DNA from: Caldilineaceae bacterium | GTDB lineage: Bacteria; Chloroflexota; Anaerolineae; Caldilineales; Caldilineaceae | Assembly: GCA_012032975.1 (NCBI GenBank) | Contig: JAAUPU010000219.1 | Coordinates: forward strand, 1 to 5,911 | Direction of reading: 5' to 3' | Length of the DNA stretch: 5,911 nt | In this document: in pieces, positions 1 to 5,911 of the stretch | How positions within the stretch are numbered: position 1 is the stretch's first letter | How the letters are laid out: each line of letters starts with the position of its first letter | Notes under the pieces: model-generated | What the model was told of the DNA's origin: nothing | Database searches by the model: none | Seen by the model: the letters and a program-made list of their open reading frames with translations, nothing else | Made by a program: the position numbers and the translations under genes

Positions 1-69
1 CCGGGGGTGAAACAGCGGTTCTCCTGCGCGAGGGGGGTGGTCCATGTCGAAGATGATGGTGTGTGTCAT
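1..69 (-). CDS. 5' end of an unidentified gene, cut by the window edge
   Basis: An ATG at 67-69 follows the TAA stop of the GT4 gene (70-72) with no gap, and the frame stays open for 23 codons to the window edge. The peptide begins MTHTIIFDMDHPPRAGEP and continues LFHPR. An AAAGG stretch about eleven bases upstream of the ATG is a possible ribosome binding site. The position says it belongs to the same minus-strand polysaccharide operon. The fragment is too short to assign a family and I do not recognise it. A run of six G at 32-37 (plus strand) lies inside it. Given the frame breaks elsewhere, the reading beyond that run is less certain. Confidence 0.5.
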   Translation of the reverse strand, partial: MTHTIIFDMDHPPRAGEPLFHPR

Positions 70-663
70 TTATCGTCGCGGCCTTTGCTCGCACGCCAGC
101 TCGCGTAAGATATCCATTGTGCGTATGACGCAGCGTTCCCATGTGAAGAATCGGGCGCGTTCTATACCCGCGCGGATTCGTGCGTGACGTTCATCCTCGT
201 CAAGAGAGGCAGCCTGTATCAGTGTGGCTGCAATAGAATCCACAACTTCCGGCTCGAAGTAGAGCGCGGCTTCTCCGCCCAATTCGGGCATGGAAGCCGT
301 GTTGGATGCGCAGACCAGAACGCCGCTGGCAAACGCCTCCAAAATGGGCAGGCCAAAGCCTTCATAAAGCGACGGATAGACAAAAGCAAACGCCCTGGCA
401 TAGGTGGCGCGCAATTCATCATCAGAGGGCGAAAAGCGAAGACGGACACTCTGCGCTATACCGTGGCGCGCGATAGAGCGCTCTTCTTCCGCAGTGAAAC
501 TGGCGCCACTCGGTGAGATCGCAACCAGATCAAACCGATGGCCAAGCTTGGCCTGGCCAAATGCATCGAGCAAGCGTATGAAATTCTTGTACGGCGTGCG
601 ATGGCCTACATAGAGAAAATAGGGTTTGCTATCCTCTGACAGGGTGGGTGTTGCACCTGGGCA
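70..663 (-). CDS. GT4 glycosyltransferase, C-terminal part (frameshifted)
   Basis: This is the donor-binding half of the GT4 enzyme whose N-terminus lies at 606-1157. The frame opens just past the A6 run at 663-668 and reads CPGATPTLSEDSKPYFLYVG, then HRTPYKNF. This is the standard linker and 'YFLYVGxRxPYKN' entry of GT4 nucleotide-sugar binding domains. Further on comes FVYPSLYEGFGLPILEAF, containing the E-x7-E motif (glutamates near residues 266 and 274 of the joined protein) that contacts the donor sugar nucleotide in retaining GT4 enzymes. It is followed by the usual ASNTASMPELGGEAALYFEP stretch. There is no credible independent start: the first initiator-like codon (TTG near 573) lies inside the conserved domain, so this is not a separate gene. 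It ends at TAA 70-72, directly followed by the ATG of the next gene. Domain assignment is secure. Donor, linkage and acceptor cannot be read from the sequence. Confidence 0.87.
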   Translation of the reverse strand, partial: CPGATPTLSEDSKPYFLYVGHRTPYKNFIRLLDAFGQAKLGHRFDLVAISPSGASFTAEEERSIARHGIAQSVRLRFSPSDDELRATYARAFAFVYPSLYEGFGLPILEAFASGVLVCASNTASMPELGGEAALYFEPEVVDSIAATLIQAASLDEDERHARIRAGIERARFFTWERCVIRTMDILRELACEQRPRR

Positions 664-1157
664 AAAAAGCGCTCATCTACGCCGAGTGGAATCGGATGGA
701 TCTTGGCCGGATCCAGGTCGGGATAGTGGCGCAGGAGATCGTTGGCGGTATGGTAGCTGATGGGCAGAAGCGCCGCCGCGCGGTAAAAGCAACGCCGTTT
801 CTGCACAATAAAGGGATGGCCCGGCGCTGTCATCTCGTGCATCATGTCGTAAACCGGGTAGACCTGGGCAGCGTCAGACTGTACATTCCCGTAATAGGCG
901 TTGAAGATCACATCTGGTCGCAACCGCCAGCCGGCAGCAGAAGCAATCCTATCCTGGAGTCCAATGCGCCAACTGCCTTTGAATCGGAGAGAGGGGATAT
1001 GGCGTGCCGCACCGTACTGCCACGGCTCTGGCGAGCAGACCGCAGCGATACGGCCTAAATGCTGTCCCGCGCCTTCTACCAAATGACCAAAGTAGCGGGC
1101 GATGCCCCGCTGGGCGCGGATGGAGATGAGGTTGTCGTTAAAGAGGATCGAAACCAT
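606..1157 (-). CDS. GT4 glycosyltransferase, N-terminal part (frameshifted)
   Basis: This is the acceptor-side half of a GT-B fold glycosyltransferase of family GT4, which would transfer a sugar from a nucleotide-sugar donor to the growing lipid-linked oligosaccharide at the cytoplasmic face of the membrane. The start is ATG 1155-1157 (MVSILFNDNL), preceded by GAAGAG at 1164-1169 with six bases of spacing. A TTG start at 1181 would add eight residues but has no comparable site. Visible GT4 features are RGIARYFGHL (residues 17-26), PDVIFNAYYG (81-90), VYDMMHE (102-108), the HPFIVQKRR segment (114-122) and IPLGVDERFF (156-165), which normally leads into the donor-binding domain. After DERFF the frame runs into unrelated residues and a TAG at 606-608. 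The rest of the protein continues in another frame (70-663). Joined, the two halves give about 362 residues, normal for GT4. The flippase gene ends 29 bases upstream. Confidence 0.85.
   Translation of the reverse strand: MVSILFNDNLISIRAQRGIARYFGHLVEGAGQHLGRIAAVCSPEPWQYGAARHIPSLRFKGSWRIGLQDRIASAAGWRLRPDVIFNAYYGNVQSDAAQVYPVYDMMHEMTAPGHPFIVQKRRCFYRAAALLPISYHTANDLLRHYPDLDPAKIHPIPLGVDERFFAQVQHPPCQRIANPIFSM
663..668 (-). other. Frame break in the GT4 gene at an A6/T6 run
   Basis: The coding strand reads GAGCGC, six T, then GCCCAGG. With six T the frame continues as FFAQVQHPP to a stop. With one more T it reads RFFCPGATPTL and joins the conserved donor-binding domain. A stop (TGA) in the second frame lies just upstream of the run, so the shift must occur at or just after it. 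The missing base is most simply one T of the homopolymer. Confidence 0.8.
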
Positions 1158-1163
1158 GCGCAG

Positions 1164-1169
1164 CTCTTC
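1164..1169 (-). promoter_or_regulatory. Ribosome binding site of the GT4 gene
   Basis: GAAGAG on the coding strand lies six bases upstream of ATG 1155-1157. It decides the start in favour of MVSILFNDN over an upstream TTG at 1181. Confidence 0.55.
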
Positions 1170-1186
1170 TGACAGCGGCAAAGAAT

Positions 1187-2650
1187 CTAACTGACGCGAT
1201 TGAATTGAGATCGGACCCGGAAATTCACAGCAACCCAGCCCTCATGCATCTGCTCTTTAGAAATGATACCAACCAATGGGATGCTAATCGCCATCATGGC
1301 AATAGCTCCAAGCTTGACAGGCCAAGCGAATAGCTCCGAACGGAAGAGAAAAGTCACGATCAAAACTGTGTAGACTATGACAAGTGCCCCGATCTGTTTC
1401 CAACGGTATGGCACGCGAAGCGCCTGTCGACTAAATAGATAGGCAAGTCCTGCCCAAATCGAGCCAGCGACCACGGTAGAAATCACAGCCCCCCAAACAC
1501 CAAGCATGGGTAGCCACCACAGATTCAAGACAATGTTGACCGCCGCACCAACGATAACCGCTACGCTGAGCAAGTATGTTCGTTTCCGTGTGAAAAGACC
1601 AATGGCAAACGTATTTGCGCTGCTGGTAATGGGTCCGGTGTAGAACATCAACACCGCAGCATAGGGCGCAGCCGGAACGTAGCTCGTCGTTGTAAACACA
1701 GCCAGAATCTCGGGTGCAAAGAGACCAAGTGCCAAGGCGCCCACCAGCGTAACGCAAATGAAGAGTTCGTACACCCGTGCATATTGGCGCGGGGCATCGG
1801 CATCGCTGGCTATGGAGAGCGAAAGAGGCATCCAAGCCATCCACGCGCCCGTGACGAGTACGCTCAGCATCATTGCCAGCTTATTGGCAATCGAGTAAAG
1901 ACCGATATCAGCCGTTGAAACGAATTGGGTCATCAACAGGCGATCGCTGCTCACCAACAAGCTGTTGCCCAAAATGCCAATGACCAGGCTCAGCCCGATC
2001 AACCAAATCGGTTTCAGGATCGCCATACCGACCCGGCCGCGCAAGGTAGTACGTAGGAGGGCAAGGCCCAACAGGCAACTGATGACCACTGTGACCGTAT
2101 TCGCCAACACCGTGCCTGTCGCACCGAGACGCAAAATCAATACCAGCAAGACGTTGGCCAAGATCAACACCGACAGATTGACAATGCCGAGTATATTCAC
2201 GTCGCGTACGCGCATCTGGAGACGCATGACTGCTGCGGTCATCCCATAGATTGGCGCGGCCAGGACGCTGATGGCAACCAGATAGATGATCTGCTGATAA
2301 TCTGGAGTCCCAAATAGCGCTTCGCTCAGCGGGAGGGCTAGCAGCGCAACGACAACAGCGACGAGCGCACCGATGACGGCAAGATAGACCGCGACTGTGG
2401 TCACGATATTTCGTTGATGGTCAGCGTCGCCGTCAAAGAAGAAGGAATTGAGCGCCTGGTCGAGACCTAGGCTGACGACGACCGCCAGAAGCGCTGCCAG
2501 CGTCAGTGCAATATCTACGACGCCATAGTCTGCGGGTGTGAGGACACGAGTGTACAGCGGGGTCAAGAAGATCAGCGACAGAGGGCCTAACAATGTGATC
2601 GGGCTATAACCCACCGTCAGCTTGATCAACCGCTTGAGCGTATGATGCAT
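1187..2650 (-). CDS. Wzx-type oligosaccharide flippase (MVF/MATE-like superfamily)
   Basis: This is a multi-pass inner-membrane protein that would translocate undecaprenyl-linked oligosaccharide to the periplasmic side. The chosen start is ATG 2648-2650 (MHHTLKRLIKLTVGYSP), eight bases after the repaired stop of the preceding glycosyltransferase (2659-2661), giving 487 residues, typical for the family. Family signs are the N-terminal YSPITLLGPLSLIFLTPLYT helix, LTPADYGVVDIALTLAAL, a long series of hydrophobic segments consistent with about 12-14 helices, and the mid-protein DRLLMTQFVSTADIGLYSIA segment characteristic of Wzx/RfbX proteins. The C-terminus is a short charged tail ending at TAG 1187-1189. 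The frame can be extended upstream to 2749, but that extension (MVRSVAGETV...) overlaps the C-terminus of the preceding gene and is not hydrophobic like the family's start. The site before the ATG is weak (AGAG), so coupling to the preceding gene is likely. This is the only gene with both ends in the window that shows no frame break. Confidence 0.92.
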   Translation of the reverse strand: MHHTLKRLIKLTVGYSPITLLGPLSLIFLTPLYTRVLTPADYGVVDIALTLAALLAVVVSLGLDQALNSFFFDGDADHQRNIVTTVAVYLAVIGALVAVVVALLALPLSEALFGTPDYQQIIYLVAISVLAAPIYGMTAAVMRLQMRVRDVNILGIVNLSVLILANVLLVLILRLGATGTVLANTVTVVISCLLGLALLRTTLRGRVGMAILKPIWLIGLSLVIGILGNSLLVSSDRLLMTQFVSTADIGLYSIANKLAMMLSVLVTGAWMAWMPLSLSIASDADAPRQYARVYELFICVTLVGALALGLFAPEILAVFTTTSYVPAAPYAAVLMFYTGPITSSANTFAIGLFTRKRTYLLSVAVIVGAAVNIVLNLWWLPMLGVWGAVISTVVAGSIWAGLAYLFSRQALRVPYRWKQIGALVIVYTVLIVTFLFRSELFAWPVKLGAIAMMAISIPLVGIISKEQMHEGWVAVNFRVRSQFNRVS

Positions 2651-2658
2651 CGGTCGCT

Positions 2659-3602
2659 CTAGACTTGCGACAACGGTGGTGTATCGTTGCCGCTGCCAAG
2701 CCACTGGCGATAGTGCCGCCACAGTTTCCCCTGCAACCGATCGGACCATGATGAGCGGAAGATAGTTTTCTGCGTGAATTTGTCGGCGCGCTATCCGCGA
2801 TTAGAAACTGAGGATGGCTCAAGGGGAATGGCATGGGCTGGACGGGGCGGGTTAATGTCCAGTTACTCTTCTTGGAATGGGTCGCCATCGGACCGGCGCC
2901 AATATTGGCGACCAGGTTGAACGATGGCGTTACACTCAATGCATTTTGTGCCAAACAGGCAAAAAGCCACTGGACATCCCAGGTGGTGGCGCTGTCGTAA
3001 ATGCTTTGGAAGTTGGCTTGCCAATAGGCGACCGCGGCTCGATCTGCCAGCGCGTCATCAAGCCAGCCGCCATCACGAAATGCGGGCCAATCTGCCATCG
3101 TGACATCATAGTGACGCCAGGCCCGTTGCCACGTAGCCCATCCCCAGATATGAGGGTGCCGCGAGAAGTAGTAGCTCTGCTGCCTTTGGCGGTCACCCAG
3201 TTGAAAATTGCTGCCTCCGATATGCATTACGCGCGAATCCTCGCGGTATCGTTTCAACAACTCGGAACAGAACTCGAAAAATGAGGGATGCGGCAAACAA
3301 TCATCCTCAAGAACAATAGCCTCTTCGGTTTGCTCGAACAGCCAGTCCAACCCGCTGCTCACACGCGTCTTACAGCCCAGATTACTTTCAGCATACTCAC
3401 TCACGACCTCGCACGGCCAATCGACTCCATCGATAACAGACCGTGCGGCAGCACAACGATCAATATCTTCGGCATTGTTGGGGCGTGGGCCGTCTGCGAT
3501 GACAAAGAGGCATTTAGGCTTGACCTCGGCAATCGCTGCTAGGACACGCGTTGTGGTTTCGGGCCGGTTGAATATGATCAAGGCAACGGGCGTTTCGAGC
3601 AT
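2659..3602 (-). CDS. GT-A-type glycosyltransferase of the 'FNRP' family (GT2/GNT-I-like), frameshifted near its C-terminus
   Basis: This is a cytoplasmic glycosyltransferase predicted to add a sugar to the repeat unit. The start is ATG 3600-3602, preceded by GGAAGG (3609-3614) and overlapping the upstream stop as TGATG. Visible motifs are PVALIIFNRPETT (residues 5-17, first strand and nucleotide binding), VIADGPR (34-40), NLGCKTRVSSGLDW (74-87), EDD (99-101, the metal-binding DxD equivalent), HIWGWATW (151-158) and, further on, TWDVQW and NLVANIG. The frame is conserved to HPQFLIADSA. Beyond this it would run to 2604 through the flippase start as a low-complexity tail. The alternative frame instead gives ADKFTQKTIFRSSW and KLWRHYRQWL, then stops at TAG 2659-2661. 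That is how this family ends, and it leaves eight bases before the flippase ATG. The repaired length is 314 residues. The family resembles eukaryotic GNT-I (GT13) and bacterial GT2 proteins. The sugar specificity is unknown. Confidence 0.86.
2785..2790 (-). other. Frame break near the C-terminus of the GT-A glycosyltransferase
   Basis: The coding strand reads GATAGCGCGCCGACAAATTC. One extra base inside the GCGCGCC stretch (for example GCGGCC) changes DSAPTNSRR into DSAADKFTQKTIF, which matches the family's usual ending. The second frame has a stop (TAG, 2791-2793) immediately upstream, which confines the break to a few bases. The site is an alternating GC stretch, not a homopolymer. Confidence 0.75.
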
Positions 3603-4796
3603 CAATTGCCTTCCGTCATTGCTTTCAGGAACCACGGGTAAGTCTGATAGATGCTCGCCACAATGTTGCTCACTTCCTCAAACGTCCGTGCCTATCGGGA
3701 CGATTCGATATCGAAAGCTGGCCATTCTTGGATCGTCCTCTTGAAAGAGAATGTCTTGTGCATAATTGCCCCAACGACGGCGCGGCATCAAGGAGATCGT
3801 CGCACCGGCGTGCGCTGACGGCAGCAGCATGTTGGAGCCATGAACACCTACGACGATGCTGCTCTCCGCATAGAGTTCGCAAAGCTGCATCTCGGTTTCC
3901 GGGGAGAAATGGTCGACTCGTCGGTCCTCGATCCAGGAAGGGAAGTGGGTGCGCGTCCCCAGACCAGTCACGGCAAAACGGGCTGTTGGCACATGTTTGG
4001 CGACGCGACTCATCAATTTCCGAACGTTTTTATTTTGTTCGGCAAGCGCCAATGCCGGCAGATCGGCAAAGCGATGCAGCGCACGCCACGGCAAAAAATT
4101 GCTCCATAGTCGGTCCTCTCGCCAGATGAACGTGAACAGTGGGTCCGATTCTGAAAAAATATGCTTGGCAACCTTGGAAAAGCGCGTGATATCAAAGCCG
4201 CTGGGATGAGAATGGGCCAAGCTTATGGCAATCTCGTCGAACCGGTCCATCTCTCTCAAGATAAACTGTTCGATAGCGGGAAAGTAGCGAAGTCCATCGC
4301 TCAAGGATATATCCACCGTCCAGATTTCTGCAACGCCATCAGGAACGAGCCAACGCAGAAAGCGCGGGATGATCACAATGAGTCCATATTCGGGATTGCG
4401 ATCCAAATGACGTTGAGAGTTCAGCAGTTTGAGAAGGCAGTGGCCATAGAGATTGTCGATGCAGTTTAAGAGAATCACATTTTTGGCCGAGGAAAACGCC
4501 TCCTTCTTGATCACGACTGCGTCGGTCGCCGGGTTCTGGAGCGATTCTAGCAGCGCAACCCCCCAGCCTTGACCCGCCTCCTGGTTCCACGATAGCGTCT
4601 GGATGCTGTCAAAGACGCGGCCCTTATCCAGATCGACACAGTGTGGATAGAGGCATGCGTGGCCCACGCGGAGTTCATCTACGACTTCTGCATGGCACTG
4701 AGGGCAGTGGCTCGCCAGGCATATCTGCATTCCTGGCCACAGAAGACGGTCCGGAACCAGCCCATGGGCGCAATATGGACAGGGCGTTTCCTGCAT
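3602..4796 (-). CDS. GT61/DUF563-like glycosyltransferase with N-terminal zinc-ribbon-like segment, frameshifted near its C-terminus
   Basis: I take ATG 4794-4796 as the start (MQETPCPYC). In-frame GTG codons at 4826 and 4820 would add eight to ten residues, and none of the three has a clear ribosome binding site. The N-terminus has CPYC (residues 6-9), C26 and CPQC (31-34), a spacing suggestive of a zinc ribbon. Next come the conserved NVILLNCIDNLYGHCLLKLL stretch and VIIPRFLRWLVPDGVAEIW. Near residues 315-338 lies VVGVHGSNMLLPSAHAGA, which resembles the 'VVGxHGAGL' nucleotide-sugar site of GT61/DUF563 transferases. The first frame stops at TGA 3678-3680. The adjacent frame continues as FEEVSNIVASIYQTYPWFLK and ends at TGA 3602-3604, overlapping the next gene's ATG by one base. 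The repaired protein is about 397 residues. GT61-like function is inferred from the C-terminal motif only. The protein could also be a non-catalytic relative. Confidence 0.7.
3609..3614 (-). promoter_or_regulatory. Ribosome binding site of the GT-A glycosyltransferase
   Basis: GGAAGG on the coding strand lies six bases before ATG 3600-3602, inside the last codons of the upstream gene. Together with the TGATG stop-start overlap it indicates translational coupling. It fixes the start at MLETPVALII and not at the upstream in-frame GTG at 3635. Confidence 0.75.
3681..3694 (-). other. Frame break near the C-terminus of the GT61-like gene
   Basis: The first frame stops at TGA 3678-3680 (…PIGTDV). 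The continuing frame has its own stop (TAG, 3692-3694) just upstream, so the shift is confined to these bases. Dropping one base, most simply one of the paired C at 3686-3687 (plus strand), gives IGTTFEEVSNIV and an unbroken C-terminus. This break needs one base fewer, while the other three need one more. Confidence 0.72.
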
Positions 4797-4826
4797 GATT
4801 GTCGGTTTGATCTGGATCACAGGCAC

Positions 4827-4932
4827 CTGAAGATCGGGGACAAGGGACGGTCTGCCAGCTCAAGAGCAGCGGTATCCGGCCATCTTGAAGATTGCGATGG
4901 ACAGACCGTGACCATTAGAAAAGTGGCATCGC
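4827..4932. other. Intergenic stretch between the methyltransferase-like and GT61-like genes
   Basis: This is about 106 bases (136 if the ATG at 4796 is the start) without a recognisable gene, promoter box or hairpin terminator. A 32-codon reading frame on the minus strand (MVTVCPSQSSRW...) ends close to the GT61-like start but resembles nothing I know. It is the longest untranslated-looking gap in the window, so a further frame break hiding a longer N-terminus of the GT61-like protein is possible but not supported. Confidence 0.35.
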
Positions 4933-5531
4933 CTATGCGCCAGGGGGCATCTCGGGGCAGATACTGATGATGTCATCACGAACAACTGTTGTCATGTCTG
5001 GACGCAATTTTGCGACTAGTGACATAACTTCTGCCAATTCTGGATACCCGTCGCTGGCAGTAAACAACCGAGCGTCATCGATCATGATGACATGGTTACC
5101 CACAGGATGGTGCAGGAGGGCAGCCAGTTCGTCCATAACAGGAGAGACAGACCTGCCCATTGCCGTCCCAGGACCGGAATAATGCCCATCCAGCCAGAAA
5201 AGAGTGCTTGCGTTCAGAGTGGACAGAATTTCCGGTAGCACCTCCGCACTGTCGCCGCGGATAATGCGAATCGCAGAATCCTTTTGAAATCGGACGCGTG
5301 CCTGCTCATAGAGATCGTCGTCCAATTCGATGCTAATAACCTGATCAAACGAACCCCGCACCCCAGCAACCATATCGCCTAGAAACGTACCCGTCTCCAC
5401 AAAAAACGCGCAGCCCACGCCCCCCGCGCCATCTCAAGGATATATTTCTGTTTGGCAAGGTGGGGCGATGGCACGGGTCTGCCACCGAAAAACCACCGCC
5501 AATATCGATATTCAGCCGCAAGTCGATTCAT
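4933..5531 (-). CDS. Small SAM-methyltransferase-like protein with VETGT motif, frameshifted near its N-terminus
   Basis: This protein has a class I SAM-methyltransferase-like (Rossmann) fold and occurs in polysaccharide clusters. The repaired protein starts at ATG 5529-5531 (MNRLAAEYRYWRWFFGG), has 199 residues and ends at TAG 4933-4935. Motifs are VETGTFLGDMV (residues 45-55, glycine-rich motif I), SIELDDDLYEQA (67-78, acidic residue for the ribose hydroxyls), RGDSAEVLPEIL (92-103), LFWLDGHYSG (111-120) and MIDDARLF (150-157). The main frame begins only at a GTG (5416-5418) just before VETGT and is closed by a TGA upstream, while the first 40-odd codons (…LAKQKYILEMARGAWAARF) lie in another frame. 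Without them the protein would lack the leading helix. The DUF268 gene ends 66 bases upstream of the ATG, and only a weak GGA precedes it. The substrate is unknown. A role in decorating the glycan is inferred from context. Confidence 0.75.
5401..5425 (-). other. Frame break in the methyltransferase-like gene at A6 and/or C6 runs
   Basis: On the coding strand the N-terminal frame reads through a G6 run (5420-5425) and then CGT TTT TTG (T6 run, 5401-5406). One added T gives AARFFVETGTFLG. One added G gives ARGGVGCAFFVETG. The former fits better because an arginine one or two residues before the FVETGT strand is usual as I recall the family. The bases T-TTT-TTG in the N-terminal frame also form a canonical X-XXY-YYZ heptamer at which a minus-one slip would give RFLVETGT. 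Confidence 0.72.
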
Positions 5532-5597
5532 GCTCAATGTCCAAAGATATGATCAGACCCGCGAAGGGTGAAAAGAGATATAGCCTCTCGAAGCACG

Positions 5598-5911
5598 TTA
5601 CGCCTTGGTAAACTCAAACAACCCACAGGCAAACTTCGAAGATGCAAAATCCTCTGGACAACATTCAGCGATGTAGTCACCTAGATCATCGACCGCGGCG
5701 AAGCTGACCAACTCCAGTTGAGGAAAAGCTGATAAGACAGTGCTCGGTGCAAACACTCGATGCGCATTGAAGTTGACCCGCTCCATGCCTAAAATTGTCG
5801 AAAAGTAGAGGCATCCCCCTGGCCGTAATACCCTTGCCATAGCCTGCATAGCCTGAAAACAGGCGTCTGGATCAACCGGGTCGCCATAGCGACCGAGACC
5901 AAAATGCTCAA
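5598..5911 (-). CDS. DUF268 family protein, C-terminal part (5' end outside window)
   Basis: The last 103 residues of a DUF268 protein are visible, and the frame is open through the window edge. The fragment begins EHFGLGRYGDPVDPDACFQA, followed by VLRPGGCLYFST, ERVNFNAHRVF and the C-terminal ACGLFEFTK. These are the hallmark stretches of DUF268 (PF03269), whose members look like class I SAM-dependent methyltransferases. EHFGLGRYGDP and RVLKPGG-type segments correspond to the late strands of that fold. An internal ATG at 5847-5849 cuts the domain and is not a real start. The gene ends at TAA 5598-5600. The family is common in O-antigen, capsule and exopolysaccharide clusters. Its biochemical function is not established to my knowledge, so glycan methylation is an inference from fold and neighbours. 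Confidence 0.88.
   Translation of the reverse strand, partial: EHFGLGRYGDPVDPDACFQAMQAMARVLRPGGCLYFSTILGMERVNFNAHRVFAPSTVLSAFPQLELVSFAAVDDLGDYIAECCPEDFASSKFACGLFEFTKA

Noticed and set aside
541..552. Perfect 12-base palindrome GCCAAGCTTGGC
   Set aside because: It lies inside the GT4 coding sequence with no loop, no T-run and no promoter context, so it is probably a chance restriction-site-like palindrome.
184..1086. Several open frames on the plus strand opposite the GT4 gene
   Set aside because: They are antisense to recognisable glycosyltransferase domains, show no family motifs and overlap each other in competing frames.
1431..1844. A 137-codon minus-strand frame inside the flippase
   Set aside because: It is nested in a well-supported membrane protein gene, is cysteine-rich with no recognisable domain, and is a frame shadow.
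2651..2749. N-terminal extension of the flippase (start at 2749)
   Set aside because: The extra 33 residues overlap the conserved C-terminus of the preceding glycosyltransferase in another frame and are unlike flippase N-termini.
3208..3744. A 178-codon plus-strand frame opposite the GT-A gene
   Set aside because: It is antisense to conserved FNRP, EDD and NLGCK motifs. Its serine-rich composition is typical of a shadow frame.
5532..5597. Possible promoter or terminator between DUF268 and the methyltransferase-like gene
   Set aside because: The 66 bases show no clear stem-loop with T-run and no convincing -10/-35 pair. It is treated as an ordinary intra-operon gap.
1..5911. CRISPR array, insertion sequence, tRNA/rRNA or phage genes
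   Set aside because: By eye there are no repeated spaced units, no transposase motifs or terminal inverted repeats, and no RNA gene signatures. The unusual content is limited to the frame breaks.

Overview
The window is a stretch of a bacterial surface-polysaccharide (O-antigen, capsule or exopolysaccharide) biosynthesis cluster. Every convincing gene lies on the minus strand, so the transcript reads from high to low coordinates. Base composition is moderately GC-rich and even, the genes are tightly packed, and Shine-Dalgarno-like sites precede several starts. I cannot name the organism. The gene families present are spread over many free-living Gram-negative and Chloroflexota-type bacteria, and there is no rRNA, tRNA or housekeeping marker.

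In transcription order the genes are: the C-terminal end of a DUF268 protein (5598-5911, cut by the window edge); a small SAM-methyltransferase-like protein with a VETGT motif (4933-5531); a GT61/DUF563-like protein with a cysteine-rich, zinc-ribbon-like N-terminus (3602-4796); a GT-A-type glycosyltransferase of the 'PVALIIFNRP' kind (2659-3602); a Wzx-type multi-pass oligosaccharide flippase (1187-2650); a GT4 glycosyltransferase (70-1157); and the first 23 codons of another gene (1-69). Together they look like enzymes that assemble a lipid-linked sugar unit in the cytoplasm, plus the flippase that moves it across the inner membrane. No polymerase, chain-length regulator or nucleotide-sugar enzyme is visible here.

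The most striking property is that four of the five genes whose two ends both lie in the window carry exactly one reading-frame break each: the GT4 gene at an A6 run (663-668), the GT-A gene near 2785-2790, the GT61-like gene near 3681-3694, and the methyltransferase-like gene at an A6 or C6 run (5401-5425). In each case the missing part of the protein continues, recognisably and without stops, in another frame. The repaired reading restores compact gene junctions: TGATG overlap at 3600-3604, an 8-base gap before the flippase, and a stop directly followed by a start at 67-72. This favours uncorrected indels in the underlying sequence or assembly over old pseudogenes. Very recent inactivation, or recoding at one T-TTT-TTG site, cannot be excluded. 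I see no mobile element, CRISPR array, RNA gene or convincing terminator.
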